Shown here: in pieces, positions 1-6,079 of the stretch
Position numbering within the stretch: position 1 is the stretch's first letter
Layout: each line of letters opens with the position of its first letter
NCBI GenBank assembly: GCA_035575515.1
Contig: DATLXU010000108.1
Span: 1 to 64,000, forward strand
From: DATLXU01 sp035575515
GTDB lineage: Bacteria; Acidobacteriota; Blastocatellia; UBA7656
Length of the DNA: 64,000 bases
Direction of reading: 5' to 3'
The notes under the pieces: generated by a model
Database searches by the model: none
Seen by the model: only the letters and a program-made list of their open reading frames with translations
What the model was told of the DNA's origin: nothing
Translations under genes and position numbers: made by a program

Positions 1-237
1 GAAGTCCTCAACGTAAAAGTTTGAACGCCGAAGTAGAGAAACAAATAATGGGCCGGGCATCAAGGAGCCTTCAAAAGGGTTTGTACTTGAGCGATGAGCA
101 GTTTTCATCGTGGCCCTTTGGGTAGCGTGGCGCCTCAACGATCCAGGAATCCCCTCGCACAAGCTGTGGGAAGTGTCAATCTCTGAAATGAAGATTATGA
201 AACTGGCAGCCAGTTTAAGCGTTCCAACCGACAGGAT
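1..237. other. Left-edge region without a gene; possible IS200/IS605 right-end remnant
   Basis: I find no convincing coding frame here. The stretch around 147-178 contains a CCCC ... GTGGG hairpin-like segment followed by AAGTGTCAAT. By eye this resembles the 3' end (right end and omega-RNA tail) of IS200/IS605 TnpB elements, which commonly carry AATCCCC ... GGGG ... GTTCAA or GTGTCAA. No TnpB C-terminus could be read upstream, so this is at best a decayed remnant. A short perfect hairpin (AAACTGG, loop CAG, CCAGTTT; 200-216) lies before the first gene. Confidence 0.25.
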
Positions 238-258
238 TTGCTTCGCAGGAGGAACTTC

Positions 259-660
259 ATGAGACGATTGATAAGCGCGTTGGCATTGATTCTCGCCTCT
301 TGCGCGATTACTGCTGCGCAGGATAAACAAAGTGTGGTGGCTCTCCAGCCAGATAACGCCAGATTGCAGTCGCCCGCAAAGCCCTCGCCGCTGATGCGCG
401 ATTTGAGCTACGTATTCAGGCAGACGCAGGAATCGCCTTTCACGCGGCAGGCTGATGGCCGAGTTCAGGCTTTCGACACGGAATTTGTTTTCAAAAGCGG
501 CGCATTGTATTTCAAGCTGGGAGTACTTGACGTGCTTTTGCCGGTGCCGGGCGGCGGCGCCTCAGGTTGTTTCACTCTCGACCTTGCGCAGAGGGCGGAG
601 CAATTGAGGCGATTCATCGAGCAGCTCCCGCCGAAAATTGAAAGCCCGGTAGTTCGTTAG
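259..660 (+). CDS. Small secreted or lipoprotein of unknown function
   Basis: This 133-residue protein is not recognised as a named family. The ATG at 259 is chosen over an upstream in-frame TTG at 238 because AGGAGG sits 6 nt before it. The N-terminus MRRLISALALILASC is a basic n-region plus a hydrophobic core ending in a lipobox-like LASC (Cys15); a TAA-Q signal peptidase I site follows a few residues later, so lipidation is uncertain. The mature part has no obvious catalytic motif. Residues around 70-110 look like alternating beta strands (EFVFKSGALYFKLGVLDVLL), followed by a GGG turn. It is followed by convergent genes and appears to be transcribed alone. Confidence 0.6.
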   Translation: MRRLISALALILASCAITAAQDKQSVVALQPDNARLQSPAKPSPLMRDLSYVFRQTQESPFTRQADGRVQAFDTEFVFKSGALYFKLGVLDVLLPVPGGGASGCFTLDLAQRAEQLRRFIEQLPPKIESPVVR

Positions 661-757
661 ACCCGCGTGGATTCACAGAAGGCGCGTGATAATGTTCATC
701 GCCTGAACGCAGATGACACAAGGACGGTGCTGCTTATCTGGCAAGCAACCGACCCTT

Positions 758-1126
758 TTAGACGCAAATCAGGTGAGCAATTGCGCGATAGCGGCGCTCG
801 CTGAAACCTTCGATGATTATGATCTCTTCCGCGCGGCGAAACGCGCCGTGACGCTCGCGGTATTCGATAATCTTCTGGCTCAATGCTTCGCCGATGCCGG
901 GCAGTTGTTCGAGTTCTTCTTTAGTCGCTGTGTTCAGGTTGATGCAGGGCTGTTGCGGTTGTTGGCGGGATTGATATGCCGCTTCCGTTCGGTTCATCGC
1001 AGGCGCGGCGCTTGTGCCTGTCACGCTGCTTCGGTCACAAGATGCGACAAGAAGAGTTGATAAACAGACTGCGCGCCCCATTGCCTCTAGAGCTTTCGAT
1101 TTGAAACCTTGAGCGCGAGATTTCAA
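758..1126 (-). CDS. ComEA-like helix-hairpin-helix protein
   Basis: The protein has an N-terminal hydrophobic segment ending in LLVASC (lipobox-like), a low-complexity linker, and a C-terminal helix-hairpin-helix pair: INLNTATKEELEQLPGIGEA followed by KIIEYRERHGAFRRAEEI. This is the ComEA/HhH_3 family signature, which in competence proteins binds double-stranded DNA outside the cytoplasmic membrane. The start is taken as TTG at 1126, directly after the stop of the upstream gene, because GGAG lies 6 nt before it. An ATG at 1081 would give a shorter signal sequence and is the alternative. It appears translationally coupled to the AlbA_2 gene upstream. Whether it serves DNA uptake cannot be said from this window, because no comEC is present. 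Confidence 0.75.
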   Translation of the reverse strand: MKSRAQGFKSKALEAMGRAVCLSTLLVASCDRSSVTGTSAAPAMNRTEAAYQSRQQPQQPCINLNTATKEELEQLPGIGEALSQKIIEYRERHGAFRRAEEIIIIEGFSERRYRAIAHLICV

Positions 1127-1127
1127 A

Positions 1128-2423
1128 TTATACTCCTATCACTTCCAACCGAAATTCATCGCCCGCAAGCGCAATGCGCGGCTCGCGCCGCGTGAATGCG
1201 AGGTGCGCGCGGCGCAGCGCAGCCATCCCGCGACGCGCCGCTTCAATCCCATACTCCGCGCTCGTGAAGATGTGATGCAATCTGGGATTCAATTGAAGCG
1301 TTGCGCCGTACTCGACAGACTTTCTCGTCGCGCCATTTGTTCGGCTCGGATTCGCGAACTCAATATGCTCATCAAACACGCTCACGCGCGCTGATGAGCC
1401 GACCACAGAATAATCGCGATGCACGAGCATATTCGTGAGGGCTTCGATCACAACGTCGCGCGAGTAGTTTGCTCTCGCGCGAACAGGTTCTGCGCTTTCG
1501 GTGTGCGACTGAACTGAACGCGGCGGGCGCGCGTCCCAAAGATCGGCGTATCGCTTTATGAATTGCATCGCGCGATCAAACAACAGGGTGAGGTTACCCG
1601 CGAACTCTGTTCGCTCAACTACGGGCGAATTCGCGCTCGTGCCGGAATAGCGCGTGAGCGTTACGCGGCTTTGCGGAATTGTTTGTTCAACCGCGGCACT
1701 GCGGCCAAATAATAAAAAGCCCGCAAGCGTTGGCGTTATGCTCCCGCCATAATCAGCAGCCAATCTTAAATCGCGCAGGGCCAAGGCCGTTGGAAATCCG
1801 ACAGGCTCGCGGAACGCTTCGCCTTCGAGGTCGCGTATGTAGCTCCACACCAGCGCCTCGTCAACATCTTCGACGGCTGCCTTCACGAGCGGCATATCTT
1901 CAAACGACGCGACGCGCGAACGCGAAAAGAGCGCGGCGATTTCGCTCCCGTCGGCCTCGCGCTTCGTCGAGCCAATGCGAATAAAGTAGCGATGATCGGG
2001 CGTTTGATGAGGCGCGCGGCGCTCATCAACCTGCAGCACTACGATTCGCACGCCGTTATCGAACGAGACTTTATCGAGGCGAGGAAACAGCGGCGGCGTG
2101 ATTTGATTGCGGCAAATGTCAATCAGTTGCTCTTCGACCTGTTCAGGGTCGTCGAGTCCTTCAACTCGTCGCTGATCGTTCACGCCGAAAAGCATTGCGC
2201 CGCCGCCAGCGTTTGCGAGCGCGACTATCTCAGCGGTTATCTTCTCGGTGTTGACGAGGCGAATCTTGAATTCAAGGTGAGTGTCTTCGCCGCCTCGAAT
2301 CAAGTTGAGCAGGTCTGTCCGATCGAGAGTGCGTGAGTAGCGTCCGGTCAATTTTTGCTCGAACAATGAGCGCTCGCTGTCTGGAATGCGCCGCGTTGGG
2401 CGGAACTTTCTGCCGTGTCCCAT
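1128..2423 (-). CDS. AlbA_2 / RecG-like ATP-binding putative regulator
   Basis: The N-terminal half carries a Schlafen AlbA_2 DNA-binding domain (ESLEFK-like HLEFKIRL, then ALANAGGGAMLFGVNDQRRVEGL). The C-terminal half carries the HATPase_c_4 region seen in 'ATP-dependent DNA helicase RecG-related' proteins (RDVVIEALTNMLVHRDYS ... FDEHIEFANPSRT). No helicase motor is present, so the common 'RecG' annotation would mislead; the family is usually a transcription-regulator type. The start is placed at ATG 2423 (MGHGRKFRPTRR); an upstream in-frame start at 2501 would add a low-complexity Arg/His-rich leader. ComEA-like follows immediately, with overlapping signals. The protein ends soon after the ATPase-like domain with no obvious winged-helix tail. 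Confidence 0.7.
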   Translation of the reverse strand: MGHGRKFRPTRRIPDSERSLFEQKLTGRYSRTLDRTDLLNLIRGGEDTHLEFKIRLVNTEKITAEIVALANAGGGAMLFGVNDQRRVEGLDDPEQVEEQLIDICRNQITPPLFPRLDKVSFDNGVRIVVLQVDERRAPHQTPDHRYFIRIGSTKREADGSEIAALFSRSRVASFEDMPLVKAAVEDVDEALVWSYIRDLEGEAFREPVGFPTALALRDLRLAADYGGSITPTLAGFLLFGRSAAVEQTIPQSRVTLTRYSGTSANSPVVERTEFAGNLTLLFDRAMQFIKRYADLWDARPPRSVQSHTESAEPVRARANYSRDVVIEALTNMLVHRDYSVVGSSARVSVFDEHIEFANPSRTNGATRKSVEYGATLQLNPRLHHIFTSAEYGIEAARRGMAALRRAHLAFTRREPRIALAGDEFRLEVIGV

Positions 2424-2627
2424 GATCGGACCTCGCCTTCGTGTATTGGTTTTCGGATGCTGCCTGGCGTGGTGGCGTGAATGCAAGCATCCAGCGCGCA
2501 TCTATTCCTGTGGTTATTGAATCGGGCCTGACAGTATCAACCATGCGCGCTTACCTTTTAAGATTTTTCGGAAGACCAGCGCCACCGGGCTGGCTTAAGC
2601 AATGATAACACACGAAGGCGGGAATCA

Positions 2628-2699
2628 GTAGGCAGTTGTCAGTTTCAGTAACGGGCTGTATTTTTCATCCTCCCATTCTGAAAACTGACAACTGCCTAC
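2628..2699. repeat. Palindromic intergenic repeat, heptad-type arms
   Basis: Left arm 2628-2645 (GTAGGCAGTTGTCAGTTT) is an exact 18-bp reverse complement of 2682-2699, with about 36 nt between the arms. The arms contain tandem 7-mers (GGCAGTT, GTCAGTT). The element ends 4 bp before the stop codon of the minus-strand TPR gene, so it can act as its terminator. It belongs to the palindrome class seen at many gene junctions in the window. Confidence 0.85.
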
Positions 2700-2703
2700 G
2701 GTT

Positions 2704-3963
2704 TTAATCTTTCGTCGGGGCGTAAGGCTTCTTGAGGTACTGCTCGGCCTGCTTGCGCGAGTCGTAAACGTTTTCGAGCTTGAGCACCGTCCGGTATTCA
2801 GCTTCGGCGTCGGCTCGCTTGCCGAGCGCATCTAATGCTTGTCCAGTGCGCAGGTGAGCGAGCGTCGCGAGTCCAGATTCAGACTTAGGCCATCGCATAA
2901 CTTCTTTGTACCGCTCGATAGCCTGAGCGAAATCGCCTTTCGCCATCAATGCGTTGCCCCATTGCGAGTTCACCATGTCAACAGCTTCCTGCGACACGCG
3001 GGAACTCTTGAGCAAGTCGGCGAACACTTGCGTTCCTTCGTCGGCGCGGCCCATGCGATAAAGCATATTCGCGCGCTCGATGCCGAAGATGTAATTGCGC
3101 GGATACTTGTTGGCAAGAAGGCTGATGATTTCGAGCGCGCGGTCAGGCTGACCCTCTCTCGTGTAGATTCCAATCAACAGCACTCGCGCATCATCCTGAG
3201 TGTATCGGCCCTGACGGACTACCGTTTCAAGGTACTCGATGCCTTTCTTCTTCGAGCCATTTAGCCCCGCAAGGCGCGCCAGAATGCGATAGAAAAACGG
3301 CAGACTGTCTATGACGTACTCATACAGCCCTATGCTCAGCTTTGCGTCAATAAAATTCGGATCCAGCTTGATTACGCGACGCTGAATCGCAATCGAATCG
3401 TTTGCGTCACTGATTGCGCCTCGGAAGCTGCGCTTGACTGTCGTCTTGTATCCGGCTTTCAGTCCGAGAGCCGCCGCGTAGTAGTAGAGAGCTTCCACAT
3501 CTTTGGGGTTTTGTTGAATTCGCTTTTCCGCGAGTTCCTTCGCTTTCTCTATCCATTGATTGAACTCGGCTTCGCGATTTGGATCAACCCGGTCGTCTTT
3601 TTCCCGCTGGTCGTCTTTGTCATAAAACGAACCGCCAGCGTACAGAGTTGCGCTCAGGCGGCGAGTCAAGAAAAGAGTTTCAAGCCATGCATTGTTCGCG
3701 AGATAAACATAACCGGCTGGATGATCAGGCGCGATCTTCGTCAGGCGAAGATAAGCCTCGCGCGCAGACTTGTAGTCGGTGTTGTAGAGCGCATCATTTC
3801 CTTCATCTCTCAACCGGTCGAACTCCGACGCCTCAACTGAACCGCCAGCCCTCGTTGAGGTAACTGCTGCCTGCTTCGATTGAAACCTTTGAGCGGCTAT
3901 TGAGCCAAGTGAGCTTGATACAAGAATCACAAACGATATGAACGAAAAAATTATTGCACGCAT
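2704..3963 (-). CDS. Secreted TPR-repeat protein
   Basis: This 419-residue protein begins at ATG 3963, where AAGGAGG lies 6 nt upstream; an in-frame start 30 nt further up is less likely. The N-terminus MRAIIFSFISFVILVSSSLGSIAAQ is a Sec signal peptide with probable cleavage after IAA. The rest is helical tetratricopeptide-type repeats: examples are FDRLRDEGNDALYNTDYKSA near the start, ALEIISLLANKYPRNYIFGI in the middle and AQAIERYKEVMRWPKSESGL near the end. TPR proteins act as protein-binding scaffolds; the partner is unknown. It lies upstream of no obvious partner gene and is separated from the AlbA_2 gene by the palindrome at 2628-2699. Confidence 0.8.
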   Translation of the reverse strand: MRAIIFSFISFVILVSSSLGSIAAQRFQSKQAAVTSTRAGGSVEASEFDRLRDEGNDALYNTDYKSAREAYLRLTKIAPDHPAGYVYLANNAWLETLFLTRRLSATLYAGGSFYDKDDQREKDDRVDPNREAEFNQWIEKAKELAEKRIQQNPKDVEALYYYAAALGLKAGYKTTVKRSFRGAISDANDSIAIQRRVIKLDPNFIDAKLSIGLYEYVIDSLPFFYRILARLAGLNGSKKKGIEYLETVVRQGRYTQDDARVLLIGIYTREGQPDRALEIISLLANKYPRNYIFGIERANMLYRMGRADEGTQVFADLLKSSRVSQEAVDMVNSQWGNALMAKGDFAQAIERYKEVMRWPKSESGLATLAHLRTGQALDALGKRADAEAEYRTVLKLENVYDSRKQAEQYLKKPYAPTKD

Positions 3964-4016
3964 CTTGAACCTCCTTTGAAAACCGCGCAGCAAATGCGCC
4001 GCTCATCTCTTCAGAG

Positions 4017-4994
4017 TCACGGGACGATCAGCGAAAGCGCGCCGGGCACAATGTCAAAAGTCATTGGCAGCGTGCCGATAACCTCGCCATCAGCTTCAAC
4101 CCACGGCTCGTCGGAAGAATTTGCTTTGATGTGACGGCCTCGCACGATTGTCGCCTGCGTAGTTTCAGGCTTGCGGCGAAGACAACCGGCAAGCGCGCGC
4201 AGATATGAAAAGTTATTTGCGAGTCGCGGCAGTATGTAAACTTCAAAGCAGTCTTCCGTGAGCCGCGCCCCCGGCGTCATGCACATCCCGCCGCCGTAGC
4301 CTTTGCCGTTTCCGATGACCGCAAACACGCCTTCAAACTCCTTGCCGTCAACTTCAATCGTGAACACTTCAGGCTGCCATGCGAACAGGTGCTTCATGCC
4401 TGTCACCCAGTAAGCGAACTCGCCTGTGCGCCGCTTGAGCCGCTTGTTCACGCCACGCGCAATCGAAGCGTCAAGCCCGATGCCCGCCATCATCAGAAAG
4501 TACCTTTTCAGGGGTTGGGCGTCGGGGGGCAGGGGTCGGGGAATGGTCGCCGCAGCTTTATGCTCTGAATCAATAAGGCCTGCATCGCTATTCATAACGC
4601 CCTGCCCCCTGACCACGCCAACCGCTACTCGCACCGTCTTTCCTGCCGCGATCATGTCGGCAACCTGCGCGATGTCGAACGGAACACCGAGATCGCGGGC
4701 GATAACATTTGCTGTGCCGCCGGGCCAGGTAGCAAGAGCCGCGCTGCTTCCGACGACTGCCTGCAAGACTTCGTTGATGGTCCCGTCGCCGCCATAACTT
4801 ATGATTATGTCAACGCCGTCGCTCACCGCTTCGCGCGCAAGCCGCGTGGCATCGTCCGGACCTGTAGTAGCTTGCGCTTCTGCGCGGATGCCGCGTTCTG
4901 CGAGTAGTCTGATCATTTCGCGCGCATCTTCATTGCGGCGGCCTGGACGCCCTGACATGGGGTTATAAATAATTGTTGCTCGTTTGCCGGTCAT
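4017..4994 (-). CDS. Diacylglycerol/lipid kinase (YegS/BmrU type) with in-frame palindrome insert
   Basis: A DAGK-catalytic-domain protein that phosphorylates a lipid such as diacylglycerol or another polyisoprenoid/lipid alcohol using ATP. Visible motifs are TIIYNPMSGRPGRR near the N-terminus, YGGDGTINEVLQAVV (the GGDGT nucleotide-binding motif), WPGGTANVIARDLGVP, and GNGKGYGGGMCMTPGA in the C-terminal lobe. Start ATG 4994 matches family starts; an upstream in-frame start at 5102 adds a non-homologous leader. Residues 127-163 (VVRGQG ... AQPLK) interrupt the usual link between VRVAVG and RYFLMMAGIGLD. They are encoded by a palindromic repeat (see 4506-4616) and are absent from typical family members as I know them. 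The reading frame is intact through the insert. Confidence 0.85.
   Translation of the reverse strand: MTGKRATIIYNPMSGRPGRRNEDAREMIRLLAERGIRAEAQATTGPDDATRLAREAVSDGVDIIISYGGDGTINEVLQAVVGSSAALATWPGGTANVIARDLGVPFDIAQVADMIAAGKTVRVAVGVVRGQGVMNSDAGLIDSEHKAAATIPRPLPPDAQPLKRYFLMMAGIGLDASIARGVNKRLKRRTGEFAYWVTGMKHLFAWQPEVFTIEVDGKEFEGVFAVIGNGKGYGGGMCMTPGARLTEDCFEVYILPRLANNFSYLRALAGCLRRKPETTQATIVRGRHIKANSSDEPWVEADGEVIGTLPMTFDIVPGALSLIVP
4506..4616. repeat. Palindromic repeat element inserted in frame in lipid kinase gene
   Basis: About 111 bp inside the kinase gene have a GC-rich arm of 7-nt units on the left (4511-4541, GGGGTTG GGCGTCG GGGGGCA and so on) and a partly complementary arm on the right (about 4599-4622, including CCCTGCCCCC). 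The two share the core GGGGGCAGGG. The length is a multiple of three and the insert has no stop, adding about 37 residues between two conserved segments of the kinase. In architecture it matches the intergenic palindromes of this window, for example 46901-47012. Confidence 0.75.
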
Positions 4995-5188
4995 CGCGCG
5001 TTCGGGGTCAAGTGAGTGCAATAATGATGCCGCCGCTGTGACGGCTGTAAGTATTCTAAGAGCGCGATCGTTTTGGCAGCAAGCAGAGCTACGGTGCAGC
5101 AATTGGCTGACGATTGCTGCTGATTTCTTACTATGAAAGATGAAGCTGTTTTATCGAGAATCGGATGGCCTGTTCAATTGATCGAGCG

Positions 5189-5974
5189 TCAAGCTTTCAC
5201 TGCTTTCATAATCAAATAGACAGGGACGCTCATTGCTTCGTCATAGCGCGCAACGTTTTTTTCGGCGAACGAAAGCTGCGGCGCAGGCTCGCACAACTCT
5301 GTAATCGCAAGGCCAGCCGATTGAATCGCGTTGAAATAATCAGCCGTCGTGTGATGATAGCAGGTGATTGTTCGACCTTCGCTCGACACCGCGCCGAAGC
5401 CCAGCCAAGGAGTCTCGATTGTTCGCTGAGGTTTGCCGAAATAGTTCGCGCCCCATTCGTGCCGCGACTCCCATCGAGCGTTGCGCGCCAATTCTGAGTC
5501 CGCTAGCGGAAAGCGCGCGGTTGAGATTGGATGAAGCACGCTTGCGATGAGCCACGCCGCAGGCTTCATCACTCTAGTAGCTTCGCGCATCAGTCGCGCG
5601 ATGTCTTTGACGAAGTGCAACGTGGTTGATGTGAAGATCAAGTCAAAGGCGGAATCGGAGAAGGGAAGCGGATCGCCAGCATCGGCAATGCACAAGTCGA
5701 GTTGGAGGTTTTGTTCGTTTGCTCTCGATTTTGCAAGCGCGAGCATTTTTGGGGACAGGTCTATGCCCGTGACGATAGCCCCGCGCGCGGCGAGCCACGT
5801 TGAGTAAGTCGCCGACCCGCAGCCTAAATCAAGCACGCGTGCGTCCTTCACCTCGCCCAGTAACCTTTCAATCGCGGGCCGTTCGATGTTATCCGAATAA
5901 GAATCCTTAGCAGTAGTGAAGCGGTCAAATGCTTCGCCGCAAGCGTCCCATGTTTTCCTTGAGTCGAGAGGCAT
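5189..5974 (-). CDS. Class I SAM-dependent methyltransferase
   Basis: A Methyltransf_11/25 family enzyme of about 261 residues. Motif I is VLDLGCGSATYSTWLAARGA followed by the acidic loop GIDLSPKMLALAKSRA. The motif II/post-II segment DLCIADAGDPLPFSDSAFDL precedes IFTSTTLHFVKDI. The substrate cannot be inferred. Start ATG 5974 (MPLDSRKTWDACG) is preferred; an extension to 6007 would translate one arm of the palindrome that fills the space up to guaB. It is the gene after guaB on the same strand, so co-transcription is possible. Confidence 0.8.
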   Translation of the reverse strand: MPLDSRKTWDACGEAFDRFTTAKDSYSDNIERPAIERLLGEVKDARVLDLGCGSATYSTWLAARGAIVTGIDLSPKMLALAKSRANEQNLQLDLCIADAGDPLPFSDSAFDLIFTSTTLHFVKDIARLMREATRVMKPAAWLIASVLHPISTARFPLADSELARNARWESRHEWGANYFGKPQRTIETPWLGFGAVSSEGRTITCYHHTTADYFNAIQSAGLAITELCEPAPQLSFAEKNVARYDEAMSVPVYLIMKAVKA

Positions 5975-6079
5975 AACGGAAAGGATGAGGAATGAAAAGG
6001 ATTTCAAATACCGAATCTAAAATTTAGAACGCATGCATTGAGCGTTCTTCTTCATCCCTCACCATTCATCCCTCATCCC
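5975..6079. repeat. Palindromic repeat filling the guaB-methyltransferase spacer
   Basis: Read on the minus strand, the spacer starts right after the guaB TAA with 7-mers of the form GGGATGA (AAGGGAT GAGGGAT GAATGGT GAGGGAT; 6050-6081). It ends a few bases before the methyltransferase ATG with the partly complementary arm TTTTCAT TCCTCAT CC (about 5979-6004). The arms are imperfect. No Shine-Dalgarno sequence is evident for the downstream gene, because the arm occupies its place. Confidence 0.65.
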
